NCBI GenBank assembly: GCA_020633125.1
Contig: JACKEH010000007.1
Location: 1-64,000, forward strand
Origin: Sandaracinus sp.
Lineage (GTDB): Bacteria > Myxococcota_A > Polyangia > Polyangiales > Houyiibacteriaceae
Direction: 5' to 3'
DNA: 64,000 nt
Part shown: positions 34,305-45,821 of the stretch, piece by piece
Layout: the number at the start of each line of letters is the position of its first letter
Position numbering within the stretch: the first letter of the stretch is position 1
Made by a program: the position numbers and the translations under genes
The notes under the pieces: generated by a model
The model's database searches: none
Told to the model about the DNA's origin: nothing
The model's input: only the letters and a program-made list of their open reading frames with translations

Positions 34305-34991
34305 ATGTCGCTCGCACAGGCAGCGCTCGATGCAGCGCGCGGTTACCTGAAAACGCACCCGGAAGAGATCACGCGCGCGGTTCGCAACGCGTTCGGTCTG
34401 CGGCTCGGTGTTCCGCTCAACGCGCTCCGTTGGCTCGGTCGTCAGGCCGAGAAGAACGGCAAGGTCGAGGACCTTCGCATCGACTCGATCCCGCCGGGGA
34501 TCAAGGTCGGCGCGAGCCTCAACCTGATGGGCACGCCGCTTCGCGCGTCGGCCGTCGTGTTCATCGATCGCATCGTCTTCAACGAAGACGAGCTCACGGT
34601 CGCGCTCCGACTCGAAGAGGTCGACCTGCGACTGAACGGCAACGCGGAGACGCCGGTGGCGGCGCTCATCAAGAGCGGTGCGCTCGATCTGTCGAAGCCG
34701 GGCACGCTCGTCGGCTTCATGCCGAAGCGAAACCCGGTGATCGCGGAAGCACGCGACAACCGCATCGTGCTCGACCTGATGCGTGATCCGAAGATCGGCA
34801 AGAACCCGCTGGTTCGCAGCGCCGTCGCGGTGCTCACGAGCTTCGTGACGCTGCAGAACGTGCAGGCCGACGAATCGCACCTCGACATCAGCTTCCGCGC
34901 GTTGCCCGTCGGCCTGCGTGGCGCGGCGCGCTCGGTGCGCTCCTACGTCGTGATGCCCGGCATCGGCAAGCTGCTTCCCGGCGCGCGCTGA
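34305..34991 (+). CDS. Hypothetical conserved-looking cytoplasmic protein
   Basis: 228 residues, no signal or membrane helix. It begins with a short helix (LAQAALDAARGYLKT) and has a beta-rich middle (VEDLRIDSIPPGIKVGASLNLMG, DELTVALRLEEVDLRLNG) that might form a lipid-transfer-like or SRPBCC-like sheet; this is only a guess. Family not recognised. Possibly co-transcribed with nothing: it has its own -10-like box. Confidence 0.8.
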   Translation: MSLAQAALDAARGYLKTHPEEITRAVRNAFGLRLGVPLNALRWLGRQAEKNGKVEDLRIDSIPPGIKVGASLNLMGTPLRASAVVFIDRIVFNEDELTVALRLEEVDLRLNGNAETPVAALIKSGALDLSKPGTLVGFMPKRNPVIAEARDNRIVLDLMRDPKIGKNPLVRSAVAVLTSFVTLQNVQADESHLDISFRALPVGLRGAARSVRSYVVMPGIGKLLPGAR

Positions 34992-35080
34992 GCGGCGACG
35001 ACAGCTTCACGTACGCCTCGACCTCGCGTCGGGGCGTTTCGTTTTCCGTCTGGGTGGTTCTCATCCTGACGTGAGAACGG

Positions 35081-35195
35081 GCACCAGAACCGCGCTTCGC
35101 GCCTCAGAGACAGAGTCCGAGACGGCGCTTCGCGCCACCGCCGCTTCGCGGCCTCACGGCTTCGCCGACACCGCGCTTCGCGCCACGAAGACGCC
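35081..35195 (+). repeat. Dispersed TTCG-hairpin repeat, family 2, copy 1
   Basis: Over about 105 bases it matches the reverse complement of 51880-51990 with only a handful of differences. It is a string of short hairpins such as GGCGCTTCGCGCC and CCGCTTCGCGG, each with a TTCG-type loop, spaced by about 12-20 bases. It lies after the 3' end of a plus-strand gene and before the 3' end of a minus-strand gene. Confidence 0.85.
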
Positions 35196-35370
35196 TTCCT
35201 GCCGCGTCTCGCTCGAGAGAGCGCGTGGGGGGTCGAGGCAGGACGTACGTCGCCGTGCACGATTCCGCCTCCGGGGGGAGGACCGAAGCCGACGAACCGC
35301 AACGAAAGCGCAGCGCACGAAACGCTGTCGATTCGTCACGTGGTCGAGCCTGAGAAGTGGGGGCGGCATC

Positions 35371-35388
35371 GGGGCCCTTCGGGGCCCC
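35371..35388. terminator. Possible hairpin terminator with TTCG loop
   Basis: GGGGCCCTTCGGGGCCCC is a perfect 7-bp stem with a 4-base loop, 105 bases past the stop of the small zinc-ribbon gene. No T-run follows, so its role as terminator is uncertain. Confidence 0.35.
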
Positions 35389-35493
35389 TCGCGCGTCAGC
35401 CCGAGAACCTCACCGTCCCGTCTCCGCCGCGGAAAAGCGCCCGACTCGGCGGGGCGTTGGTGCGCTCATCCGCGCGGCGCCCGTCTTCCGCTC

Positions 35494-35670
35494 TCACCAG
35501 CGGCCCTTGTACCCCATCATGTCGCGAACGGCTTCTTCGCTCGCTTCCGCGATCTCTTGCTGCTCGCGGAGCTCGTCGGCGCAGTCCTCGCAGACCTTCT
35601 TGTTCTTCCCTTTGACCTTCACGACGACGACGTCGTCGACCTCTTCTTTGCATGATGCGCAGACGGGCAT
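35494..35670 (-). CDS. Small zinc-ribbon protein
   Basis: 58 residues from ATG 35670 with a GGAGG site. Two Cys pairs (CASC near residue 4 and CEDC near 28) would bind one zinc; between them is a basic strand (VVVKVKGKNKKV). The C-terminus is helical and acidic (LREQQEIAEASEEAVRDMM). No family recognised beyond the zinc ribbon. Divergent from the kinase gene at 35805. Confidence 0.75.
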   Translation of the reverse strand: MPVCASCKEEVDDVVVVKVKGKNKKVCEDCADELREQQEIAEASEEAVRDMMGYKGRW

Positions 35671-35804
35671 GAGCACCTCCGATGACGCGGTTTGCCGCAG
35701 TGCGGCAGGACGCGCAGCAGGATCGAGGGCGGAAGGATAGCAGCGCCACATCCGGCCGCTCCCTCCATGAACCGGGTTCGAGGGTGCTATGCTTCGGATG
35801 CCCG

Positions 35805-37418
35805 ATGGCGACCCTCTCCCTCGCTCCCGAAGACACCTTGCCCGAGGTCGCGCCGGAGGCGCGCGAGCGGCAGGACGTGGCGGGGCGTGTTTTCGGTCCC
35901 TACGTGCTGATCCGCGAGCTCGCCACCGGCGGCATGGGCGCGGTCTACCTCGCGCGCGAAGAGCGCGAAGGCGGCATCACACGCCACGTCGCGCTCAAGA
36001 AGATTCACGACCATCTCGCGAAGGACACGGCCTTCGTCACGATGTTTCTCGACGAGGCGCGCATCGCCTCGCGCATTCATCACCCGCACGTCTGCACCGT
36101 CTTCGAGTACGGCAAGGTCGAAGGCACGTACTTCATCGCGATGGAGTACATCCGCGGCTTGCCGATGTCGGAGCTCCTTCACGAGCTCGGCAAGGAGTCG
36201 CCCGAGTCGAGCCCGGAGCGACTCTCGCTCGGTGTGCGGCTTCTGATTCAAGCCTGCGAGGGGCTTCACGCGGCGCACGAGCTTCGCGACGAGCGCGGGC
36301 AATCGCTTCAGGTCGTCCATCGCGACGTCTCGCCGCACAACCTCTTCCTCAGCCTCGACGGCACGCTTCGCGTCCTCGACTTCGGCATCGCGCGGGCGGC
36401 CGATCGACTCGCCGAGACCACGCACGGTCGCGTGAAGGGCAAGTTCGCGTACATGGCGCCGGAGCAGGCGCTCGGAAGAGAAGTCGATCGCCGGTCGGAC
36501 GTGTTCGCGCTCGGCGTCGTGCTCTGGGAGCTGCTCACGCTGCAGCGCCTCTTCAAACGCGACGCGCCCGCGGAGACGATTCTCGCGCTCGTGAACCAGC
36601 CGGTCGCGCCGCCCTCGTCGATCGCGCCGGACGTGCCGCCCGAGCTCGACGGAATCGTGCTCAAGGCGCTCGCGCGCGATCCCGCCGAACGCTACGCGAC
36701 GGCTCGTGATCTCGCGCGCGCGCTCGAACGAACGCTGCGCTCGGGCACCGCCGCGGCGGACGTCGCCGATTGGCTCGAGCGGCTCTTCCCCGAAGGCGCC
36801 TCCACGGAGCGGCACGGCGACGAAGCCGAGATGTCCGGTCTGCAGGTGCCGAGTCGCGTGTTGGCGCGGCTCGCCGAGACCGAAGCCGAGCTTCCGAAAC
36901 CAGGCGCGACGCGTCGACTCCTGCTCGCGGCTGGCGTGCTCGCGTTGGGGATCGCGGCCTTCGGCGCGTACCAGATGCTTCGAGCCGAAGAGCCGCAGGT
37001 CCTCGCCCCGGTCGCCTTGCCGCTTCCCGATCCGGAGCCTTTGCCGGCGCCACCGAGCGAGCCGGTCGTCGCTCCCGCGGCAGCCGCCGAGCCGACGGAG
37101 ACCGCCGAACCGCCGCCCGAGGCCCCTGCGCCTCGCGTCCGTCCACGCGGCCGCCGGCGCTTGCCGCGGATTCAGACGGCGCCGCTCGCACAGACCGCGG
37201 CGCCGCGTGCCATGGGCGAGGTGCGCCTCTCGGGACCGAGCGAGCTGTGGGGCGCACGGGTCACGGTGCGTGGGCGCCAGGTCGCGACGATTCCAGGCAG
37301 CGTCGAGCTTCCCGCGGGCACGCACGAGCTCCGCGTCGAGCGGGCGGGGGCGCCTCCGCTGGTTCGTCGGGTGACGGTCCGCGAAGGTGCCGTCGAGCGC
37401 GTGGTCGTGCGGCCCTGA
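35805..37418 (+). CDS. Membrane serine/threonine protein kinase with PEGA-like domain
   Basis: 537 residues. Kinase domain residues 27-300: glycine loop (LATGGMGAVYLA), invariant Lys in VALKKIHDHL, catalytic loop VVHRDVSPHNLFL, DFG in VLDFGIARAAD, and MAPEQALGREVDRRSDVFALG. After a helical linker comes a transmembrane helix (LLLAAGVLALGIAAFGAYQML), a Pro/Ala/Glu linker, and a C-terminal small beta domain resembling PEGA (GSVELPAGTHELRVERAGAPPLVRRVTV) outside the membrane. Architecture is common in myxobacteria. A TATGCT box lies 11 bases before the ATG. Confidence 0.95.
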   Translation: MATLSLAPEDTLPEVAPEARERQDVAGRVFGPYVLIRELATGGMGAVYLAREEREGGITRHVALKKIHDHLAKDTAFVTMFLDEARIASRIHHPHVCTVFEYGKVEGTYFIAMEYIRGLPMSELLHELGKESPESSPERLSLGVRLLIQACEGLHAAHELRDERGQSLQVVHRDVSPHNLFLSLDGTLRVLDFGIARAADRLAETTHGRVKGKFAYMAPEQALGREVDRRSDVFALGVVLWELLTLQRLFKRDAPAETILALVNQPVAPPSSIAPDVPPELDGIVLKALARDPAERYATARDLARALERTLRSGTAAADVADWLERLFPEGASTERHGDEAEMSGLQVPSRVLARLAETEAELPKPGATRRLLLAAGVLALGIAAFGAYQMLRAEEPQVLAPVALPLPDPEPLPAPPSEPVVAPAAAAEPTETAEPPPEAPAPRVRPRGRRRLPRIQTAPLAQTAAPRAMGEVRLSGPSELWGARVTVRGRQVATIPGSVELPAGTHELRVERAGAPPLVRRVTVREGAVERVVVRP

Positions 37419-37480
37419 GCGCAGCTCGCCCGCGCCTCGACGCACACGCCGACCCGGCTCTACCCCTCCCCGAGCGCCGC

Positions 37481-37798
37481 TCAGGCGGTTCGGCGAATCA
37501 GGTGATAGCCGAAGGGCGTCTCGATGACGCCGCTCGTGGCACCGACCTCGAGACCGAACGCCGCGTCCTCGAAAGCCTTGACCATCTGGCCACGGCCGAA
37601 CGACCCGAGGTCACCGCCGGACGCCCCGCTCGGACAATCGGAGTGCGTGCGCGCGAGCGCGGCAAAGTCACCACCCGAGGTGAGCTTGCCCTCGATCTCC
37701 GCGATTTCGCGCTGGGCGTCTTCCTTGGAACGCGAGGCGGTCGACCGCATGGAGCCGCGGTACATGAGCAGGATGTGGGAGGCGCGAACGTTCGACAT
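37481..37798 (-). CDS. ppiC: Parvulin-type peptidyl-prolyl isomerase
   Basis: 105 residues: a single parvulin domain (VRASHILLMYRG, LARTHSDCPSGASGGDLGSFGRGQMV, VIETPFGYHLIRR) with the conserved active-site His residues and Cys. No signal peptide, so it is cytoplasmic, like E. coli PpiC but with an insert after the first strand (MRSTASRSKEDAQREI). It catalyses cis-trans turnover of prolyl bonds. Monocistronic. Confidence 0.92.
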   Translation of the reverse strand: MSNVRASHILLMYRGSMRSTASRSKEDAQREIAEIEGKLTSGGDFAALARTHSDCPSGASGGDLGSFGRGQMVKAFEDAAFGLEVGATSGVIETPFGYHLIRRTA

Positions 37799-37935
37799 GG
37801 GCGCGACATACCACGAGGTCGGTCGCGACCGTAGACCCCGCGCGCGGACGCGCAAAATACCTGCGTCGGAGGGTTCGACGCGGGTACCTCCGAGAATCCG
37901 GACGCAGAACGTCGTCGGCGAGCGCCGCACGGTGA

Positions 37936-37941
37936 TAGACT
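37936..37941 (+). promoter_or_regulatory. -10-like TAGACT box 8 bases before a start codon
   Basis: TAGACT, 8 bases, ATG 37950; identical hexamer to the one before 34305. No Shine-Dalgarno. Confidence 0.45.
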
Positions 37942-37949
37942 TTCGCGAT

Positions 37950-40244
<2,295 letters not shown>

Positions 40245-40373
40245 GGTGCCGACCCCTCGCGTCGGGTGCGACGTGAGGAGGGGAGCGGCAGAAAATCGGC
40301 GGCAGGTAGACCGCATCCGAAACCCACGCGTCGGAGAGGGCTCGGCGGACGAAGGTCCGCGAGGGAGGCCCCG

Positions 40374-41756
40374 ATGCGAAGGTTCGCGATGCTCTTGGCG
40401 CTGCTCGGTTGCAGCGTGCCCGAAGGAACGGTCGAAGCGCAGACGACGCGCGTGATCGTGCAGAGCAGCGGCGGAGACGCCACGGGCTGGCTCGGCGGAT
40501 CGGCGGTGCGCACGCGGGTGATGGTCGGCGCCGACGGCGAGACCTACGTCGGCGTGTGGATCGACGCGCCGGACCAAGGCGCGGTCGAAGTGGTGAGCCG
40601 ACCCGCGATGGCGGTCTCCCTCGTGGTCGACACCTCGGGCTCCATGAGCGGTCCGAAGATCGAGAACGCGCGCCTGGCCGCGTCGAGCCTGATCGAGAGC
40701 CTCGCCGACGGCGACATCGTCTCCGTCTACGCGTTCTCGAACGGCGTCGCCGAGGTCGCGCCCCCGACCACGCTCGGCCCGATGACGCGAGGTGATCTGA
40801 TGAACCGCGTGCGCTACCTGCACGCGGGCGGCGGCACCAACCTCTACGGCGGCGTGTCGACCGCGTTGCAGCAGCTCGCGCGCTCGCCCTCGTCGCACCC
40901 GGTGCGGCGCGTCTTCCTCGTCAGCGACGGCCAAGCGAACGTCGGCCCTTCGGATCCGGCGAGCCTCGGACAGCTCGCCGCGAACGGCACCGAGTGGGGC
41001 GCGCAAGTCAGCGCGATCGGCGTGGGCCTCGACTACGACGAGCGCACGCTCGGCGCGCTCGCGGTGCAGAGCTCCGGGCGCCTCTGGCATCTCGAGCAGC
41101 CCTACCAGCTCGCGGCGATCCTCGAAGGTGAGGTCCAGCTCCTCGCGCGCACCGTGGCCACGAACGCCGTCATCGAGATCGTGCCGGCTCCTGGCGTGAC
41201 GATCCTCGAACCCATGACCCCCGGCGCCACGGTGCAGGGCAACGTGATGCGGGTTCCGCTCGGCACGGTGTTCGCGGGTCAACACCGCGACGTGCTCTTC
41301 AAGGCACGCGTCGACACCGCGCGTCCCGGCGCGCGCGAGCTCGCGACCGCGCGTCTCCAATACTCGGCGCCGGGAACGCAGACGCGGCCCGCCGTGCAGA
41401 GCGCGCCCCTTCGGTACGAGGTCGTGCGCGACGCCCGCGCCGCCGAAACGAGCGCGGCCCCGCGCGTGGTCGCGATGGTGGCGAACGTCGAAGCCGCCGT
41501 GGCACAGCAGCGCGCGGCCGAAGCGCTGATGCGTGGCGACCGCGCCGAAGCGGAGCGTCAGTTCCAGTTCGCCGACGACCGCATCGACGGAGCGTTGGCG
41601 GCCCCGGTCGACGCGGAGGTGCGGACGCGGCTTCAGTCGAACCAGACCCGCCTGCGCGCGGCGCGCTCCCGTGCCGCGTCGGCTCCGAGCCCGGCGGCCG
41701 CTCGTGGCGCCGCGCTCGACGCGTACGACAACGCGATGGAAGCGAACGGCTACTGA
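40374..41756 (+). CDS. von Willebrand factor A domain exported protein
   Basis: 460 residues from ATG 40374 with a GGGAGG ribosome site and a short signal (FAMLLALLGC), possibly a lipoprotein. The vWA domain spans about residues 78-250 with an intact metal-ion site DTSGSMS, the Thr in GGGTNLYGG and the Asp in LVSDGQAN. A helical C-terminus (AQQRAAEALMRGDRAEAERQFQFADDRID) follows a beta-rich domain. Such proteins bind ligands through a divalent metal. Probably secreted with the neighbouring small lipoprotein. Confidence 0.92.
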   Translation: MRRFAMLLALLGCSVPEGTVEAQTTRVIVQSSGGDATGWLGGSAVRTRVMVGADGETYVGVWIDAPDQGAVEVVSRPAMAVSLVVDTSGSMSGPKIENARLAASSLIESLADGDIVSVYAFSNGVAEVAPPTTLGPMTRGDLMNRVRYLHAGGGTNLYGGVSTALQQLARSPSSHPVRRVFLVSDGQANVGPSDPASLGQLAANGTEWGAQVSAIGVGLDYDERTLGALAVQSSGRLWHLEQPYQLAAILEGEVQLLARTVATNAVIEIVPAPGVTILEPMTPGATVQGNVMRVPLGTVFAGQHRDVLFKARVDTARPGARELATARLQYSAPGTQTRPAVQSAPLRYEVVRDARAAETSAAPRVVAMVANVEAAVAQQRAAEALMRGDRAEAERQFQFADDRIDGALAAPVDAEVRTRLQSNQTRLRAARSRAASAPSPAAARGAALDAYDNAMEANGY

Positions 41757-41802
41757 GCGAGTACCGTTGGCGCCGGAGGGAGCGAAGCGCGAGGATCGCG
41801 CG

Positions 41803-42249
41803 GTGCTCCTTCCGGCGCGTTCGTTCGTCTTCTCGGTTCTGATCGTCGCGGCCTGCGCCGGCCCCGACGTGAGCACCGAGGTCCGCTGCGGCGCGATGCA
41901 CGCCGACGGGCGCACGTTCGAGTGCCTCGGCGCGATCGAGCACGAGAGCATCTTCCCGACGCGCTGGTGGTTGGAGGTCGACGCGCTCGAAGGCACGACA
42001 CCGGTCTGGCTCGACGGTGCCTCGGTCGAGGTCGCGCCGGACGCCGCGTGCCGACTGGACCGCGACCCTCGATGCGCGGTCGGCGTGTGTACGATCGTGC
42101 TTCGGCAAGACGAGCACGGTTTCTGTGGCGCTCGGCTTCGACTCGACTCGGACCTCGGTCCGCTGCAGACGTGTTGGACGGGCGTGCGCTCGTTCGACGA
42201 GGCGACCTACCGAGCCGACGTTCGCGCCGCTCGCCGCGCCTGCCGCTGA
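41803..42249 (+). CDS. Small Cys-rich lipoprotein
   Basis: 148 residues from a GTG at 41803: signal with lipobox (FVFSVLIVAAC) then a domain with eight Cys (VRCGAMHADGRTFECLG, ACRLDRDPRCAVGVCTI, FCGARL, LQTCWTG). Family not recognised. It starts 46 bases after the vWA gene, probably the same operon. Confidence 0.75.
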   Translation: MLLPARSFVFSVLIVAACAGPDVSTEVRCGAMHADGRTFECLGAIEHESIFPTRWWLEVDALEGTTPVWLDGASVEVAPDAACRLDRDPRCAVGVCTIVLRQDEHGFCGARLRLDSDLGPLQTCWTGVRSFDEATYRADVRAARRACR

Positions 42250-42288
42250 CGTCGGCGCGAGGCGCCGAGCGACGAGGTCGCAGGCTGC

Positions 42289-42294
42289 TATCCT
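42289..42294 (+). promoter_or_regulatory. -10-like TATCCT box 7 bases before a start codon
   Basis: TATCCT, 7 bases, GTG 42302. It suggests a separate leaderless promoter for argE, within 53 bases of the preceding stop. Confidence 0.45.
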
Positions 42295-42301
42295 CCGCGC
42301 C

Positions 42302-43453
42302 GTGACCGCCCTCCCCGATTCCGTCGAGCTCGTCCGTCAGCTCGTGGCCGAGCCCTCCGTGAGCTCTCCCGATCCGCGCCACGACCGCTCGAACCGAACG
42401 GTGATCGACCGCCTCGCGACGTGGTGCGAGGACGCCGGCCTGCGGGTCGAGGTGCTCCCGCTTCCGGGCGCGCCCCACAAAGCGAACCTCGTCGCCACGA
42501 TCGGCGACGGCCCGGGAGGCCTCGTGCTCGCCGGACACACCGACACGGTTCCCTTCGACGAAGCGGGTTGGGCGACCGATCCCTTCGAGCTCGTGGGCAC
42601 CGACGACGGCCGTCTCTACGGCCTCGGCTCGGCCGACATGAAGGGTTTCTTCGCGTCCGCGCTGCACGCCATCCGGCGGTTTCGTGCGGGCACCTTGAAG
42701 GCCCCCGTGGTGCTCGTCGCGACCGCCGACGAGGAGAGCACGATGGATGGCGCGCGCGCGTTGCTCGAGTCGCGACGGCCGACGGCGCGCTTCGCGATCG
42801 TCGGTGAGCCGACCGGCTTGGCCCCCGTGCACGCGCACAAGGGCATCCTGATGGAGCAGCTCACGATCGGCGGTCGGAGCGGGCACTCGTCGGACCCCTC
42901 GCTCGGGGTGAGCGCGCTCGAAGCGATGCACGTCGCGATGAGCGAGCTGATCGCGTTTCGGGCCGAGCTCCAGGCCGCGCACCACGACGACGACTTCGCG
43001 GTGGCGTCGCCGACCTTGAACCTCGGCCGCATCGAAGGCGGCGACAGCCCCAACCGCATCTGCGCGAGCTGCCAGCTCACCTTCGACCTGCGTCTGCTTC
43101 CCGGCATGGACCTGGACGGCACCCGCAACGCGCTTCGTGCGCGCCTCGCACGTCGTTTCGACGGCGAGCTGGTGACGATCGCGGTCGACAGCCTGGTGCC
43201 CGGCGTCCCGCCGCACACGACGGCGAAGGACGGCGAGCTCGTTCACGCGCTCGAGTCGCTGACCGGCCAGTCGTCGCGCGCGGTGATGTTCTGCACCGAA
43301 GCCCCCTTCTTCGCGTCGCTGGGCATGGAGACCGTCGTGTGTGGCGCGGGCTCGATCGACGTCGCGCACCAACCGAACGAATACACGAGCCGCGACGGGC
43401 TCGACGCCGCCACCGAGCTCTACGCGCAGACGATCGCTCGTTTCTGCGCCTGA
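42302..43453 (+). CDS. argE: Acetylornithine deacetylase (M20 family)
   Basis: 383 residues, typical of ArgE/DapE. Metal-binding signatures: VLAGHTDTVPFDE (His and Asp), GLGSADMKGFFAS (Asp), ATADEESTMDGA (catalytic Glu and ligand Glu), GEPTGLAPV, and the C-terminal His (AHQPNEYTS). It removes acetate from N-acetylornithine in arginine synthesis. DapE is a close relative; adjacency to argA favours ArgE. Confidence 0.9.
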   Translation: MTALPDSVELVRQLVAEPSVSSPDPRHDRSNRTVIDRLATWCEDAGLRVEVLPLPGAPHKANLVATIGDGPGGLVLAGHTDTVPFDEAGWATDPFELVGTDDGRLYGLGSADMKGFFASALHAIRRFRAGTLKAPVVLVATADEESTMDGARALLESRRPTARFAIVGEPTGLAPVHAHKGILMEQLTIGGRSGHSSDPSLGVSALEAMHVAMSELIAFRAELQAAHHDDDFAVASPTLNLGRIEGGDSPNRICASCQLTFDLRLLPGMDLDGTRNALRARLARRFDGELVTIAVDSLVPGVPPHTTAKDGELVHALESLTGQSSRAVMFCTEAPFFASLGMETVVCGAGSIDVAHQPNEYTSRDGLDAATELYAQTIARFCA

Positions 43454-43506
43454 CCTCGGCCCGCCCTCCGACGACTTCCTCGACGCCCTCGACGAGAGAA
43501 ACCCAC

Positions 43507-44820
43507 GTGACCGACGACGCCTCCTTCGTCTCTTGGTTCCGGCAATCGGCCCCCTACATTCGTCAGCATCGCGGTCGCACGGTCGTGGTGGTCTTCGGCG
43601 GCGAGGTCTTTCGATCGCCCGGTCTGCCGGATCTCGCGGCGGACGTCGCGCTCCTGCACGGGCTCGGCGTTCGTGTGGTCTTGGTGGCCGGCTCGCGGCC
43701 GCAGATCGAGAAGCGACTGGCCGAGCGAAAGGTTCCGTCACGCACCGTCGAAGGCATTCGCATCACCGACGAGCGCGCGCTCGTCGCGGCGAAGGAAGCG
43801 GCGGGCAGCAACCGCGTCGAGCTCGAGCGCCTGCTCTCGATGGGGCTTCCCGGCTCGTCGATGGCCGGCGCCCGCGTGCGCGTCGCGGCGGGCAACTTCG
43901 TCATCGCGCGGCCCTTCGGGGTCTTGGACGGAGTCGACTACGGCTACACGGGTCGCGTCCGCCGCATCGACGCCGACGCGATCAAGCAGCGCCTGGACGA
44001 CGGCTCCGTCGTCATCCTCACGCCGCTCGGCTACAGCGTGACCGGCGAGTGCTTCAACCTGAGCACGCCGGAGCTGGCGGCGGAGACCGCGGTCGCGCTC
44101 GGCGCGGACAAGCTCGTCTCGTTGATCGAAGGCAGCCGGGGCGTGACGGACGGACGCGGGCGGCTTCACACCGAGCTCACCCCCGAAGGCGCCGAAGCCA
44201 TCCTACGCAGCAAGAAGCGCTACGCCGGCGACGTGCGCGCCCACCTCGCTTCCGCAGTGCACGCCGTGCGCGGCGGCGTGCGACGCGCGCACCTCGTCGA
44301 TCGTCGGGCGGAAGGCGCGCTGCTGCGGGAGCTCTTCACACGCGACGGCATCGGCACGTTGGTGACGAGCGAGCTCTACGAAGGCGTGCGCGACGCGAGG
44401 CTTCGCGACGTGCCGTCGTTGCTCCGCATCCTCGAGCCGCTCGAAGAGGCGGGCATTCTCGTGCACCGCTCGCGCGAGCTCCTCGAAGAAGACATCGGGC
44501 GCTTCGTCGTCGTCGAGCGCGACGGGCTGGTGCTCGGCTGCGCGGCCCTCTACGCGTTCCCGGCGGACAAGACCGGCGAGCTGGCATGCCTCGCGGTCAG
44601 CCACGAGTTCCGCGAGTCCGGGCGCGGCGAGGTGCTCGTGAGCGCCATCGAGAAACGCGCACGCGCGGCGGGGCTCGAGAAGCTCGTCGTGCTGACGACG
44701 CAGTCGACGCACTTCTTTCGCGAACGCGGGTTCGTGCCGGCGCGACCGAAGGATCTCCCGCCGTCCCGCAAGCGCTGGGATCGCCGACGCAAGTCGAAGG
44801 TGCTCGTGAAGGTGCTCTGA
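43507..44820 (+). CDS. argA: N-acetylglutamate synthase (classical ArgA)
   Basis: 437 residues, matching bacterial ArgA (about 440). The N-terminal amino-acid-kinase fold (VVVFGGEVFRSPGLPDLAADVALLHGLGVRVVLVAGSRPQIE marks it, residues 24-65) is inactive in kinase but forms the arginine sensor; the C-terminal GNAT acetyltransferase (GELACLAVSHEFRESGRGEVLV) makes N-acetylglutamate from acetyl-CoA and glutamate. GTG 43507, 53 bases after argE. Confidence 0.92.
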   Translation: MTDDASFVSWFRQSAPYIRQHRGRTVVVVFGGEVFRSPGLPDLAADVALLHGLGVRVVLVAGSRPQIEKRLAERKVPSRTVEGIRITDERALVAAKEAAGSNRVELERLLSMGLPGSSMAGARVRVAAGNFVIARPFGVLDGVDYGYTGRVRRIDADAIKQRLDDGSVVILTPLGYSVTGECFNLSTPELAAETAVALGADKLVSLIEGSRGVTDGRGRLHTELTPEGAEAILRSKKRYAGDVRAHLASAVHAVRGGVRRAHLVDRRAEGALLRELFTRDGIGTLVTSELYEGVRDARLRDVPSLLRILEPLEEAGILVHRSRELLEEDIGRFVVVERDGLVLGCAALYAFPADKTGELACLAVSHEFRESGRGEVLVSAIEKRARAAGLEKLVVLTTQSTHFFRERGFVPARPKDLPPSRKRWDRRRKSKVLVKVL

Positions 44821-44854
44821 GCGCGGTCGTTGCCTCGAAGACCGCGATCGCGCG

Positions 44855-45814
44855 TCAGCGGCCGACCAACTCCGAGAGCGGGATGCGGCGCGCGCGACGC
44901 ACGTGGAAGATCTCGCAAGCCCCGTCGCCGACGTCGAGGCGGGTGAGCGACGTATCCCAATGCCATCCGTCGGGCGATTCGACGGCGACGAGCTCGCCCT
45001 CGAGCTCCAAGGCGCCTCCGACGGGCACGTCCGCCACGAGGTCCGCGACCTCCTCGGAACCCGCCAGGATGTGGTGGTTCGCGCTCTGCCTCGCCATCGT
45101 TCGTGGCTCCGCCGGGTCTTGCCCCGACCACGAGTAGCGGTAGCGCCGCGAGCCTTGGCGAATGTCCAAGGCGTCCAAGACTTCCTGCCGCGACATCACC
45201 CCCCAACCGAGCGCGAGGTCGTAGGACGAAAGCTCCGACTCGCGGCCCAGGTGGTAGCGCTCTCGCGAGAGCACCCGCGCTCGGAGCCGGTACGTCGCGC
45301 GCGGCACCAGGTGGTAGTCGCCGAACGCGTGGACCTGTGGCGACTCGATCGTCTCTTGCTCCGGTTCGTCGTTCAACGCGACGCCACGCGGCCAACGCTC
45401 GCTCGGCTCCCACGCGTGCCAGAGCGCCAGCAGCGTGAGGACGACCAACACGACCACGCGGGGATGGGCACGTGCCCACGCCATCGCGCGAACGTGGGGC
45501 GGCTCCTGCGCCGACGCGCTCGGTGGCTCCGCTTCGGGCGCTGCGCTCGGAGCGACGCTCGGCGCACGTCGTGGACGCGAGACCGGCTCCAACTCCAGGC
45601 CGGGGAGGTCGTGGGGGGCTTCGAGCTCGAGCTCGTTCGGAGCCACTGGCTGCGGCGGAAGCGCGGGGACGGCGCGCGGCGGTGGCGAGGGCTCGTGCAT
45701 CGGCTCGGCGGAGCGAGCGCGTGACGGCTCCTCGAGCGGTTTCATGCCGGGCGGCAGCGGGAGCTCGAACGAGGGACGATCGTCCGGCGGGTCCGGCGGC
45801 TGCCCCTCGTCCAT
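44855..45814 (-). CDS. Single-pass membrane protein with Pro-rich cytoplasmic region
   Basis: 319 residues. Residues 1-110 are Pro/Glu-rich and disordered-looking, residues 119-137 a transmembrane helix (VVVLVVLTLLALWHAW), and the C-terminal 170 residues a folded outer domain (FGDYHLVPRATYRLRARVLSR, LDALDIRQGSRRYRYSWSGQDP, VPVGGALELEGELVAVESPDG). Family not recognised. Eight bases separate it from the PlsC-type gene upstream in the same direction. Confidence 0.8.
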   Translation of the reverse strand: MDEGQPPDPPDDRPSFELPLPPGMKPLEEPSRARSAEPMHEPSPPPRAVPALPPQPVAPNELELEAPHDLPGLELEPVSRPRRAPSVAPSAAPEAEPPSASAQEPPHVRAMAWARAHPRVVVLVVLTLLALWHAWEPSERWPRGVALNDEPEQETIESPQVHAFGDYHLVPRATYRLRARVLSRERYHLGRESELSSYDLALGWGVMSRQEVLDALDIRQGSRRYRYSWSGQDPAEPRTMARQSANHHILAGSEEVADLVADVPVGGALELEGELVAVESPDGWHWDTSLTRLDVGDGACEIFHVRRARRIPLSELVGR

Positions 45815-45821
45815 CGAAGCC

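Larger units (their letters stand above)
34992..35493. other. 502-bp intergenic region with repeat and hairpins, no gene seen
   Basis: Contains the family 2 repeat (35081-35195) and an isolated 7-bp GGGGCCC/GGGCCCC hairpin with a TTCG loop at 35371-35388. The open frames here are repeat-derived and lack ribosome sites. Confidence 0.6.

Noticed and set aside
35071..35655. A 194-codon plus-strand frame starting in the family 2 repeat
   Set aside because: It is repeat-derived at its start, continues antisense to a small zinc-ribbon gene with a good ribosome site, and has no domain.
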